Shown here piece after piece: positions 11,787-26,562 of a stretch of DNA of 64,000 nt. The stretch comes from Cryptomeria japonica. Lineage: Eukaryota > Streptophyta > Pinopsida > Cupressales > Cupressaceae. The notes under the pieces were generated by a model, which searched no databases, was not told the DNA's origin, and saw only the letters and a program-made list of their open reading frames with translations. The stretch is from assembly GCF_030272615.1 (NCBI RefSeq), contig NC_081410.1, forward strand, positions 122,532,640-122,596,639, given 5' to 3'. Numbering within the stretch: the stretch's first letter is position 1; the number at the start of each line of letters is the position of its first letter. Position numbers and translations under genes: made by a program.

Positions 11787-12452
11787 AAGAAATGGGAAGA
11801 TTACCTACCACTAGTAGAGTTTGCTTACAATAATACATACCAAACATATTTGGGAATGGCGCCCTTCGAAGCATTGTATGGTAGGCCATGTGGAACACCT
11901 TTGAGTTGGGATAGTCTTGAAGATAGAGTAATTGTTGGACCAGATATGTTGAAGGAAATGGAAAAGAAAACTAAAGAAATTAGGCAAAGATTGAAGGAAG
12001 CCTCATATAGGCAGAAAAGTTATGCAGACAAGAACATGACATCAAGGGAGTTTGAGGTGGGAGAGAAAGTCTTCCTAAGGGTTAGGCCACACAAGAGTTC
12101 CATAAGGTTTGGGAAAAAGACCAAGGTTGCACCTCGTTATGTTGGACCCTTTGAAATATTGGAAAGGATTAATCCAGTTGCATACCGGTTGGCCTTACCT
12201 CCCCATTTGAGCCGAATCCATGATGTCTTCCATGTATCTCTTCTTAAAAAGTATGTACCTGATGAGAAACACATTTTGAATTGGGATGCTTTACAGGTCC
12301 AGGAAATGGGAGGAATAATGATAGAGCCATTCAAAATCTTGGAGAGGCGCCCGTGCCAATTGCACAATAGAGAGGTTGATCAATGCAAAGTACAATGGAA
12401 TCAGTATGATGAAAAGAATGCCATGTGGGAAGATACTAGGGAAATGCAATAG
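11787..12452 (+). pseudogene. Gypsy integrase C-terminus with chromodomain-like end
   Basis: In the same frame as pol and separated from it only by the stop at 11784. It contains the conserved EFAYNN and FEALYGRPC motifs, a coiled region (about 11950-12030), the GPFEILERI segment with [10 protein letters not shown], and a C-terminal tail [12 protein letters not shown] followed by a VQW and MWED motif. That tail resembles the chromodomain-type ends of plant Tekay/Del chromoviruses, which direct insertion to heterochromatin. The chromodomain call is inference from these few residues. The frame ends naturally at 12450-12452. Confidence 0.85.
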
Positions 12453-12534
12453 TTGTTTCCTTTTTTGTTTTAAACTAATCATGAACTATAGACTCTTTTG
12501 GATACATTCAATAAGTGCATCGGGATGATGCACA

Positions 12535-12551
12535 AATTAAGGGGGGGAGGA
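12535..12551 (+). other. Polypurine tract of the gypsy element
   Basis: A purine-rich run with seven or more G (aagggggggagga) lies immediately before the TGTCAC start of the 3' LTR. This is the position that primes plus-strand DNA synthesis. Confidence 0.85.
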
Positions 12552-16654
<4,103 letters not shown>

Positions 16655-17050
16655 AATTCATTCACATGTTTTACAGCAAGATTACCTTCCTTGATTTTTA
16701 AAGAAAACAAACATCTTTTGAGACCATTTGTTTGCCAAAGGTTTGCCTTGGTGAATATCACCTATCCTCTTTCCTAGTGCAAATGTGGGGGTCTCCTTTA
16801 AGACATTCAAGATGATGGATTCTACAAGACAACCAAATGGCTCATTATGCCTTCTTTTCCAACGTTTTTCAATCTTCATCAAGCAGTCCTTTTTGATTTA
16901 TTTCCTCTGCTATAACTTCATATTAATCCCCCTCTTCCAAGAGATCCTCTATATTTAGCTTCCAAAACTATGTCTACTTTTATTAAACCTATGAATCTCT
17001 AAACAAGAGGTAGATAACATAGTTAAAATCCCTTAGAAATATACAAAACA
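16655..17050 (-). pseudogene. Ancient copia relic, part 1: N-terminal gag
   Basis: On the minus strand this reads a decayed copia gag of the UBN2/DUF4219 type: a WKLNIEDLL-like start near 16950, GDIHQGKPLANK near 16750 (family form GDxYQGKSLxNK) and LKIKEGNLAVKHVNEF up to the gypsy junction at 16655. The sequence resumes at 3757 with a LSQLALADVKIDEE segment, so the gypsy element landed inside this gag. Frameshifts and stops abound. In copy B both parts are joined (31320-32430). Confidence 0.6.
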
Positions 17051-17489
17051 ATCAAGTCAAAAGCTCCTATATAGTAGACAACCCCACAAGGCTTCATGAA
17101 ATATGTCCCTAACCAAATATATGTTGCTAAATATTATAAAATAAGGAAAACTATGACAAATGAAAGCATGTTAACTAAGTATGTGAGTTTAAAATTTAAT
17201 AATACCATTATTTGATTTTAATCATTAATTAGATACATGGAAATTTACATAAACAAACTATAACATTCAAACACAACATTATATGTATATAAAGAAACCC
17301 TTTTTGGAAAACGAGTTACCACCAAATAGAGCATCAAAAATGCTTTATCCAAAGAACGTGTTGAGTCAAAATAATAACTATAATTGTTTTGACCAAATCC
17401 AAGGGAGGAGGAAGATATTAAAGAGATGATGGCTATAATTGTTTTGACCAAATTAAGTCATTTTACAAGGGTACATGGGGAATGAGGGC

Positions 17490-17800
17490 CTACAAAAAGT
17501 GTTCTCTCACATATGTGTGAGAGCACTTAGTGCAATGGATTCATAACAAATGTCTTCTCACATGTATGAGAGAATACTTAAGGAAGAGAGACCTATGCCA
17601 TGTATCCTCTCACACATATGTGAGGGCAAATAAAGAAGGGGAATGGAGACATGTGATTTCTCTCATATGTGTGAGAGATCACATGGAGATAAGGTTTTGG
17701 GGACATGTGACTCTTCATACGTGTGTGAGATGTCATATGGGGAAGGAAGATTTGACAAGTTTCCTCTCACACGTGAGTGAGAGATCACATTTCTAAATAG
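17490..17800. repeat. Array of six short palindromes (hairpins), copy A
   Basis: Imperfect palindromes built on CTCTCACA...TGTGAGAG recur about every 50 bp, centred near 17514, 17564, 17616, 17668, 17720 and 17775. The fourth has outer arms catgtgat / atcacatg, giving about 36 bp of dyad symmetry (17650-17685). Most centres contain ATATGTG or ACGTG, close to E-box/G-box cores. Copy B keeps the array (32864-33262) with seven units. The function is unknown; it could be a cluster of binding sites, a structured transcript or a decayed satellite. Confidence 0.8.
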
Positions 17801-18265
17801 AGGGGTAGGATTGAGAAATGAAATCAAGGGTTCGAATTTTGTTGTAGAATTTTAGGGATAAATAAGACTAGATTAATCACACTTACTAAAGTACATGGGT
17901 TAATGATTGAATTAATTCATTTCAATCAATCAATTAGATTGAAGTAGAAAAATGAAGAATTAAATAATTAATTTGCATTTATCTAATTCTTGTATAATAA
18001 GACTATTAGATTAAATTTAATTCAATAAATGTTGGTGTAGTTAGGTGGAGATGTAACTTTAGGTATCTACAATATTAGATGTTTAAGTATTTTTCAACCA
18101 AAACTTCTTGCATGATAATATCGTTTTGTATTTATATTTTTCTTAAGATTCAACATATATTACTAGAAAAGCTATTATAAAACTTGTAAATAAAGAAATT
18201 AATGAATTAATTTAATTAGAAACTGCAAAAACCTTTAATTATAGCCACGTTGATTGATTTTGGAG

Positions 18266-18681
18266 TCATACAAATTAATGGTGTTTGTTATCACACGTCG
18301 AAGCTTTATACTTGCTGCCAAAAATAATGAGTGAAATGCTCAAACTCACTTTCTTCTGCAAAAACTATTATGTAATTGTGTGGCATTCAGTACAGTACCC
18401 AATCATATTACTTTCTCATAATGAATGTAATTTATTTTCTTGAATTTATCTTCAAGAGTTAAGTACACTCCCTGAATAATCAAACAGTACAATGTAATGA
18501 CAATTATTTTTAATTATTAATAGAGTTTCTTGAAGTTTATCTTGCATGACTAAAAGTACACTTCATGAGTTTTAATTGTAAAGGCATTTTATTTTAAATA
18601 AATCATTGTTAAGGAAAGGGAATAAGTTAAAATATTTATACTTATAAGTGAGATATTAGAAGTTTTAATAAGATTTTTTTT
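18266..18681. other. 416 bp block nearly identical to copy B
   Basis: Aligned without gaps to 33755-34170, this block shows only two differences that I can find (a/c at 18503 and a/g at 18660). Sequence immediately on either side differs at roughly one base in ten, with several indels. It has no long open frame. The sharp edges suggest a gene-conversion tract. Strong constraint is the alternative. Confidence 0.8.
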
Positions 18682-18791
18682 CTTAGAAATGTTAAATAGA
18701 AAATTCTAATAAATTATATGTAATTATAGGTTATAGTGAAAAAAATTATGTATTTATCATATAAATATAAAAGTATTTGAGCTAGAATAAA

Positions 18792-20261
18792 GTATTAGAA
18801 GCATTCATGGAGACTCTATAAATTGTATTGTAATTTTGCATAGTTAACTAATATATATTGAATGTGGATGATTTTGGAGGCTACCATTTCCTTCTTGAGG
18901 GTTTTCCCAAAGAATCTCTTATGTAATATTGTTTGATCTTAGATGTTAATATAATCTTGGTGTCATCATTGTTTCCATAGTGTTCCCGATGCCTTATAAC
19001 ATTATCAATCTTAATGTCTTACAATGGTCTTTCACCAATTTATGAATTATAATCTTGATTTTTGTTTTCCAAGTATGTCCATGCAATCTTAATTGTGTAA
19101 AAAATAATATTAATATGATGTCACATTCAAGCAATTAACTATAATGTCATTTCTTAATATAATTCCTTATAAGGTATGGTCATGACATTCACATATTTTC
19201 ATGTCATGTCAACCTTTTTGTATCCAATGTTTGTATTGTACACAACATATTGTAATGTATACAAATGAATTATAAAAATAGACTTGAATATTAAATATTC
19301 AAATGAATTTAATAAGTGATTCAATGCATCTAATTATGGTTATAAGACAATTCTATAAATAAATAAAAATTATAAGATTATGATTTTTTTAATTCAACTT
19401 ATTAAAAAATTATACTACTAATGGAAAGATACATGCCTAAAATTTTTATAAATTAGTTCTTTGTATGGTTAATACTTATTATGTCACTATTGATCTTTGG
19501 AAATCATCATTGATATTATTAGACTAAAATATGTTGAAGATGCTTCTTTCTTATAGAACTAAATTAAAAATCTTAAATTATTGGGCTCATGAAATTCTAG
19601 AAAACTAATTAAGATGCTCAATGTATTAAAAAATGATCATAAAAATAAATTTTATTTATGTTTAAAACTCTTTTATATAATACTATCAATACTAATAGTT
19701 TCCGTTTATCAAAATAAATAGATATTCCAAAAGATATGAAAGAATATATATTAAAAATAAAAGTTAGATTTCGAAAAAAATCACCTTAAAAATTATGATA
19801 AAAATCCAAACAAATTTAATGAAACACCCTTGAAAAAGAAGAAACCCATTAAACCACAGACATAAAACTCAGAACAAACCAGTAACCCAATCCTTAAGTC
19901 GAAAGAAACAACCATCATTTTAGATGGAATAATAGTTTTAATGTTCACTGTTACAACTATTTGTACGTAGCATTAATAAATATTGATAGTTCATAAATAC
20001 CCAGTTCCCCCAACATTGAAGTGCTACGGTAGAGAGAACGATAGAAAGGGAGTTGAAAATAGTGATGCTTTTAGGGGCAGTTGTGAAAGGACACTGTTAA
20101 TATAATAGATATGATGTTTTCAAGACATTAAAGAATTTTAAGTCCTATTTTTTAAAATAAAAGATATTAATTATATTTTATATTTTTAATAATTAATTTT
20201 TTCAATATATAAGATAAATTCAAAGATAAATTTTTTTATATCTGTAACATTCCATCTTTGT
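18792..20261. other. Non-coding AT-rich stretch
   Basis: No open frame with recognisable motifs, no terminal repeats and no similarity to other parts of the window were seen. Confidence 0.5.
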
Positions 20262-20413
20262 GTCAGCATCTATTTTGGTTTCAAAACGGACATTTCGTAC
20301 AGTGTGTTAATGACAAGTTAGTCTCAATTGCAGCCGTTAATTGCAAAATCGACAGTGTAAAAAACGTGTTAGTCAATCCATACTATCATTTTGGAACCAA
20401 AATAGATGCATCC
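20262..20413. mobile_element. MULE-like MITE, older copy
   Basis: This 152 bp element is bounded by imperfect terminal inverted repeats (left gcatctattttggtttcaaaa, right ttttggaaccaaaatagatgc). Its interior (acggacatttcgtac, gccgttaattgcaaaatcgac) matches the element at 47263-47425. I could not find a convincing target duplication here, which suggests age. Assignment to Mutator-like elements rests on the 9 bp duplication of its relative. Confidence 0.7.
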
Positions 20414-20769
20414 TCCATTATCACATTCCACTCTTTAAAAATGTGAAACTTAACATCTATTTAATAACTACGATTAAATGCCAATTAAATTCAACTCTAA
20501 CACATATTTATATGCTGCAATTTATCTTTCCTTCTAGAAAAATTCTGATCTTTTCCTGATACAGTGGATGGGAGGCATGAGACATTGTTGAAGGAATTTA
20601 CAGTACAAGTTACAGTAAAGAAGACAAGGCACATGTGAGCACTGGGGATTGTTGAAATTTATACTGCCTCCTCTTTGTTCGCATCGTCATAATGATAAGA
20701 CAACTCAGAGTTTGACATGATAATAGATGCTCTAACTTTATTGTGCTTTATTAACCTTTTCTTTTAACC

Positions 20770-20990
20770 ATTTTGACTGGGCAGAGCTTCATTCACACTA
20801 CAAGTGCCCAATAGCTGTTGTAAAACAGTAAATCTCATAATTGTACTCTTCTTCTTTGTCAGACTGTCTGTTACAGAGGGAAGTTAAATACAGTGTTTCT
20901 TTACAAACAAACAAAGCAGCAATTCAAAACAATATGATTGAAGGGTGGTGTGATAATGAATATGGTGAGTTAACAAGGATGGTCCCTGCA
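20770..20990 (+). repeat. Diverged dispersed block, member 1 of 3
   Basis: The string gcttcattca, then tgcccaatagctg, then an AAACAGT-type segment, then aaagcagcaattcaaaa and a tgtgataatgaatat end, recurs in the same order at 35861-36040 and 40920-41130 with heavy divergence. It may be an old tandem or dispersed duplication, for example of a promoter or a transposon terminus. No function is recognised. Confidence 0.45.
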
Positions 20991-21209
20991 ATGTTTAACA
21001 GTCTTAATCAACATGGGCAAAACAAACAAAACATAAGATTTAATACTCTACTAATTAAAGAGCTGAGATTTTCAGATATATACATAATAGTAATGTATGT
21101 TTGATATAACTCCGTTAGTTTTTCATTTTGATTCTCTTGGATCTTATGAACATGGCATTTGGGTTGCTCCTTAGTGTTCAGTTTTATAATTATGAAATAT
21201 TATTATGTT

Positions 21210-21559
21210 TTTGATAAAAAAAGCAGCGTTAATAAGGGCGCTGATCCTTTACATGGCCAAAAGGCTATCAAAAAATTAAACAGCATTAACTAGAGTGCTG
21301 ACCCTTTACAAAGGCAAGAGGCTATGAGAAAAAATAACAGCACAAAGGCAGCAAACAGACCAAACAGGGGAACAAACCCCAAACAAACAGATTTAGACAG
21401 ACCAAAAAACCCGTCAAACTTGCAACAACCCAATCCAAACACAAGAGTGGGGGGAAACACCCAAAAATTGACAAAGGGGGGGTTGGGAAAGGGAGGCAGA
21501 TCTTCCCTTCTGCCTGTGACAAACAACCGTCCAGACAACACTGCCATTAGGAACATTCA
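21210..21559 (-). mobile_element. LINE-tail retroposon with 18 bp target duplication
   Basis: Flanked by atgaaatattattatgtt (21192-21209) and atgaaacactattatgtt (21560-21577), which differ at two positions. On the minus strand it ends in the shared tail with an agcgccc-ttaacgctgc motif followed by TTTTTTTATCAAAAA. The tail motif is duplicated internally (about 21226-21260 and 21280-21305). The body holds a GRREDLPPFPNPP-like segment equivalent to the WxVxxRRKGKSSP region of the copies at 1817 and 34531. No ORF2 sequence is present. Confidence 0.8.
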
Positions 21560-21577
21560 ATGAAACACTATTATGTT

Positions 21578-22872
21578 ACTGGTGATATGGTCTAGATTTT
21601 AGAAGTTTAATTGTTTCTAAACTTCACAGAAGTTCTCTTTATATATTAATTCCCAAGTGCCTATGTTGTGAGTTTGAGAGCCATAGTTTTTATCATTGAA
21701 ATTTTGTGTTCATTCGGTTTGGCATTGTCTTTTAAGCAGGATAAAGTTAGAGGTTCAATTAGATGGTGATTCTATGTGCATTGGAATTATGCTATATAGT
21801 TGGTTAAGGTTGTGGAAAATTTGGGTGTATGTCTAAATTTTTTATTTTTATCTATATTTTTAATTTTTTTATATAATTTCATATGTATAAGAATTCAGAA
21901 TATTATGAAGAGTGATTTTTTTTTTCTTATTATGTAATCTTTTAGGTGTCATGTCTACATGAACATTTCTTCCCCTTTTAAACGACCTCAACCTTTCATA
22001 ACTTCATAGAGTTGAAAGTTTGGTGATGCATGATAGTGGCACCCTCACTCAATAGATCCAAGAAGTTTGTTTCTAAGGTGTTCCATCAGGTATGTCAATT
22101 GAAACACCCCCAATGTGGTTCTTGTCATTCTATAATTTATTATGATATGATATGATATTTACTTTAAAGCATGTCAATGGTTAGATAAATTTACTTTAAT
22201 ATGATATTTTGTGGGAAGGGTACCCCCCCTTAAAGCATGTACAAAGATTAGGTCACCAAGGCTAAGGTCAATTCATGGGATTTATCCCTAATTCCTACTC
22301 TCATCCTTACACATAGAGTCAATAGAATGTTATGATTTTAAGGTGATTTTTAGTATGTCAATTTCTATTCATAATCTTGTGGCATATTAGATTCAAATCT
22401 GTATATCTTTATTCACTCATTAGTTATAGAGCTAAGTGCCATAATTTTGTATTTCTTTTTTATTTACTATAATAATTCTTCAAATTCTAGCCAACTAATT
22501 ATTAATCACGGTTGATTTCTTATGTGTATGCATTTCATTGGATTGGCCTAGATTAACCCTACAAAAAAATTATATTTCAACAAATTTATATTATTGAAAA
22601 CAATTGTATAGCATTACTTATGCATTCATTATAGGTTTGCAATTCTAAAATTTACATACTCATACCACTTCCCATTAAGTTTTGTCTCCCTTTCGAGAAA
22701 ATGTCTTAAAACATGTACATGGTATAATATTGTGTAAACTTGAGCTTATTCCTCTAGCTTTCTACCTATCCCCATGCATACACATTCATACATGTTTATC
22801 CACTATCTTATCCTTACATTTATTACATTTATCCATGCACCTATTATATTATAGTCATTAATCATTAGAATT
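21578..22872. other. Non-coding stretch
   Basis: AT-rich DNA with short local repeats of gatatgatatt and ttaaagcatgt near 22150-22240. No coding or mobile-element signature was seen. Confidence 0.5.
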
Positions 22873-23353
22873 ATTTTGTTTTCCTTCACAAACTTATTAT
22901 ATTTTTCAATTCATTGTGAATAAGGTAGTTGTATTGAATCCCACGATCTCTAGAGAAAGTGGTTGTAGATAGTATTTCTTAGTAAGTTACTTTATCTGCT
23001 CTCAAACTTTCCAAAACTTGAAATCCTAAGTTTAGAGCACAACATAAATATCAAACTACAAATGTAGAAATAAAAAATATTGTTCATGATGAGTGAAATC
23101 AAACCCCTACATACTTGGTCTTAGTAATGATAAGTTGTCTTCTAAGATTCAGTTCTGAAGAGTGCCCAAAAAAAATGGCATAAACATCCAAACAGAAGAA
23201 AAAAATTCTCTATTAGTGTTTTTTTTGGTTTCTAAGTTGTTTTAAGTATCAACTGTACCATACTATGGGGCAACTTCAAACAATTAATGAAAGCTACAAT
23301 TTTGTAGGGCTGCCATGCTATGATCATTTCTGTATATTTATGCACTCCATAAT
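22873..23353. repeat. Partial third copy (C) of the segmental duplication
   Basis: This matches copy A from about 496 to 866 (for example ttgttttccttcacaa, tttatctgctctcaaac, caacttcaaaca) but carries an extra segment of about 130 bp and more substitutions than B shows against A. Its last 108 bp (23246-23353) are also present at the start of copy B (28949-29055), on the other side of the copia element. Confidence 0.75.
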
Positions 23354-23355
23354 AT

Positions 23356-23373
23356 AACGTGGCTCTGATACCA
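23356..23373 (-). other. Primer-site sequence outside the 3' LTR
   Basis: The 18 bases aacgtggctctgatacca directly outside the left LTR are identical to 28078-28095, which are the element's true primer-binding site inside the other LTR. A simple insertion should have a short target duplication here instead. It suggests that this LTR was once followed by another internal region, as in a tandem or recombined element. Confidence 0.75.
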
Positions 23374-24202
23374 TGTAAATGTTATTGCAATTTCCAATTT
23401 AATAAACAAGTTATATGTTTGACAGTGTATTTCAATTTTTGGTATTATGACTATGACAATAATATTTTCTTTCATTTGCTGCAGGTATGGAGGATGAACA
23501 TGTATCGATTTCAATGTCATCTCCTTTCTTTGAATGATGTATATATAGTAAGGTTGCCACGATCAAGTGGCACCTTGATCGGACATGTCTTTTAGACATG
23601 TCCGACCAAGATGTCACTTGGTCGTGACTCTTACCAATAGCAACCGATCCACTCGGTGATAACTAATCGATGCTAGTGTAAATGATAACAAGTCTCTAAA
23701 CATACCCGATTATGAATCGGTAACATTGCAAATGATAACAGATCGATAATCACACTCGATAGTGAATCGATGTCATTGTAAATGATAACAGATTGGTAAA
23801 CACACCCGATAGTAAATCAGTGTCATTGTAGATGATAACAGATTGGTAAACACACCCTATAGTAAATCGGTGTCAAAGTAAATAAGCCTGATAACTTAAT
23901 TGCATTTCATATGCTATCGGATTAATACTTCGATAGTATATTAATGCCGATTGATAAATGAATCGATATTAATATGCTATCAGCTTACTAGCCCGATAGC
24001 ATTTAGATCGACGCTTAACTATGTTAAGCAAGTCGTCAATCTAATCTATCTTTATCCAATGTCAATATCATAATTATGATCAATTTTATATAAAGCATGA
24101 ATCAGATAATCTAATAGCATAGATGAATAAGCCAATTATAGAAAGGAGAAGACTAATGAGTTAGGAGAGTCTTATCTTGCAGAAGCTACTAATGCATTAA
24201 CA
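23374..24202 (-). repeat. 3' LTR of the copia element (829 bp)
   Basis: A direct repeat of 28096-28927. Read on the minus strand it starts TGTTAATGCATTAG and ends ACATTTACA. It contains a palindromic block acatgtcttttagacatgtcc (about 23584-23604) and a tandem series of aaatgataacagattggtaaac units around 23680-23880. The two LTRs differ at scattered single bases. Confidence 0.92.
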
Positions 24203-24960
24203 CTCCCTCTTAGCTTTGGAAGATAGATAAAGTAACCTGCATCACATTTCTTTTCCATAATGTCAGTCTCCAAGAATATATATCATCTATACATATGATA
24301 TGAAATACCGTCAGGACATAAGATACAAATATAAAACATCACTCTAAGTATGTGACATAGAGTATCAACGAACCATCTGATATAAAAGATTCATCATTTC
24401 ATTATGACAAGATATCACCTGAACACGTGATATCAGTATTGCCTAAACACGCAATCCTTAAGGATAATCATGAATTCTCATTTTATCCAAGTTGTGGTAT
24501 GTGCAAAAAAACACCTTATACAAATGTCATATCACCTAATCACATGATATGAAGTATCATCTAGACACATGATACAAATGTCCATCACGTCAATCTTGTG
24601 ATGACAGGATACACCTAAGCACGTGATATCAGTATTGCCTAAACATGCAATACTTAAGGATAATCATATGAGAAAGATTTAAATTCTCATCTTATCCAAG
24701 TTGTGGTATGTGCGCTAACACTTCATATGAATGTTTTACCACAACACAATCATGGCTTCATCCATGATCCACCAGAGATCCACCATGATAACTGGTTTGG
24801 ACATTATAAGATCGCCACCTTATAATGTCTCCATACAAGTGTTCATTATCTTGAGAGATCGTCACCTCTTAGATATGAACCCAGGGGATAAAATCCAAAA
24901 TGTCCTGTCATGACAAAGAAGTTTACACATTAAACATGCAAATACAAATTACAAAGCAAA
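24203..24960 (-). other. Copia 3' non-coding region with tandem repeats and polypurine tract
   Basis: The purine-rich tract is next to the 3' LTR on the minus strand (ccaaagctaagagggag). A unit of about 190 bp containing cacgtgatatcagtattgcc and aagttgtggtatgtgc occurs twice (about 24425-24500 and 24617-24715), with shorter atatcacctaatcac variants between. No coding sense was recognised. Confidence 0.6.
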
Positions 24961-25049
24961 TTACCTTTCTATCATACCTAAACCTTTTGTGAAGTGATCA
25001 ACCTTCACTCTGAAAGAGGTTTGGCTAGAATATCTGCAGTTTGATCTCC
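24961..25049 (-). pseudogene. Last codons of copia RNase H
   Basis: The minus strand reads GDQTADILAKPLS, then after a one-base frame change RVKVDHFTKGLGMIER and a stop at 24961-24963. This is the conserved C-terminal end of copia Pol (family form DxxADxLTKxL). It proves that the element once had a full pol, most of which is now gone. Confidence 0.75.
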
Positions 25050-25369
25050 AAGGGAAAACCCTCCTACTCGAGGGAGAAACACCCAACATAAAAATGTCTT
25101 CTTTATATATCAAATATGTCTAGCAATAATGCAAGATATGGGCCCAATACATGTTGCTTCACTCCTTGAAGCAAATTTCACAAGAACAAATCTGATTGGC
25201 CTTCTTCATAGGATCGATCTGCTCTAACTAATATATAAACTACTCTTCACATAAATTGAATGGATCAAAGAATGAGTTTGCATCTTCTATATATATGAGG
25301 GAGGCACCCTTTCACAAGGGGTCGGTCCTCAATGACACCATTTGTCTCTTCATAAGGGTGGCCACTACA

Positions 25370-25810
25370 ACATCAACACTCCCTCTTAGCTAGAGAGGAA
25401 TCCTTGTTAATAATATAGTTATGAAATGACATCCACCATGGCTACTCCTAGAGGGTGGAACACGATTCATCACGGTACCCAACATGATGACATTCATCAT
25501 GGCTATTCCTAGAGGGTGGAACATGGTCCTTCTCTTCAAACTTCTCCCTCACAGAGAAGAGTGTATTAACAAGGGATTGCTCCTCAAACTCCTCTCTCAC
25601 AGAGAAGAATGTATTAGGCAATGGCTTGCCCCTCAAACTTCTCTCTCACAGAGAAGGATGCATTAAGCATATCTTCATGATGGTGTGGCTCCCTCTGAGC
25701 CTGATATCAACCTTCTGACCTCCTTGTCTAATGTTTCTTCTGATGAAATGTTAGACTCCCTCTGAATCTGATATCAACCATCTGACCTCCTCTTCGAAGA
25801 ACCAAATCGC
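25370..25810. repeat. Clustered short tandem repeats replacing pol
   Basis: Three repeat sets lie side by side: ccatggctactcctagaggg twice (about 25436 and 25498, spacing 61 bp), a unit of about 50 bp with ctctcacagagaag three times (25545-25655), and a unit of about 60 bp with ctccctctgaatctgatatc twice (about 25690 and 25750). No protein family was recognised. They lie where integrase or reverse transcriptase should be. Confidence 0.7.
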
Positions 25811-25969
25811 AAGGACAAACTGTATGGGTTCTTATTCTTCGATGAATACTTACCGCCATCAACTCAGTCCTATGACTGCAAGCATCGATTTCTTTCTCCC
25901 TTGAATGAAATCTCTTATGCTTCTTGGTTTTTCCTTTCTTTATCTCGAAAGATCACCTGCAAAACATGA

Positions 25970-26360
25970 CTTATAGAACTCTGGCATGTACTTAGCAAAT
26001 TCACCACTAGTAGCATAAACAAGAGCCCCTATGGTCAATATTGCTTCCTCATAGACTGTTGCACTTCTACAGGCAAATACTTGTTTATAGATGGGAATGC
26101 AAAATCTCAGAATCTCCACTAAAGTCCCCTCCATATTCTTCCTGAATTCTTCATCACAAATAGTACTTCAAAACTCTATAGCCTAAGGAGCAACAAGCTC
26201 TTCATCACTTTTAACTGCTTTAGTTGTGATTCTAAAGATGTTCTGCATGTAAGGGGCAAGTTTCTCATAGTACATTGATTGAAACAAGATATTCAAATGT
26301 AGCTTGTCCTATGCGGACACCTACTGACAATGTTGATTCACAAATAACACGCATAATGTA
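25970..26360 (-). pseudogene. Importin subunit beta-1 (karyopherin beta) gene fragment captured in the copia element
   Basis: Importin-beta carries cargo through nuclear pores and is built of HEAT repeats. On the minus strand three stretches match plant importin-beta: IMRVICESTLS..QATFEYLVSI (26357-26290), KLAPYMQNIF..TTKAVKSDEE followed by IEF and ICDEE (26280-26170), and VFACRSATVYEEA..IGALVYAT..EFAKYMPEFYK (26078-25970). In the family the last stretch lies some 300 residues after the second, so the intervening HEAT repeats are missing. Two in-frame stops (TAG, TGA) and a small frameshift break it. It has the same orientation as gag. Codon-level similarity is clear enough that I regard the family call as firm. 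The route of capture is unknown. Confidence 0.85.
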
Positions 26361-26562
26361 ATTGCATGAATTAATAACTACATATGAAATTCATGATCAT
26401 TAATCAAACATGGATTATTTATCTCTTTGTTTATTAGTCTTCCTCGCAATCCAGCAATTGTTCATTCCTGATTCTTTGCACTTGAAGATTTAGATCTCAT
26501 TTGATGGTTGCTCTTTGACACACATACTTTTAGTTGTTGTGTTCATCTGACATAACTAGGAT

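Noticed and set aside
17490-17800. CRISPR-like array
   Set aside because: Units are palindromes of unequal sequence with uneven spacers in a plant genome; no cas genes and no identical direct repeats.
21324-21563. Plus-strand 79-codon frame (NRPNRGTNPKQTDLDRP)
   Set aside because: Antisense to the LINE-derived body. The minus strand carries the family motif.
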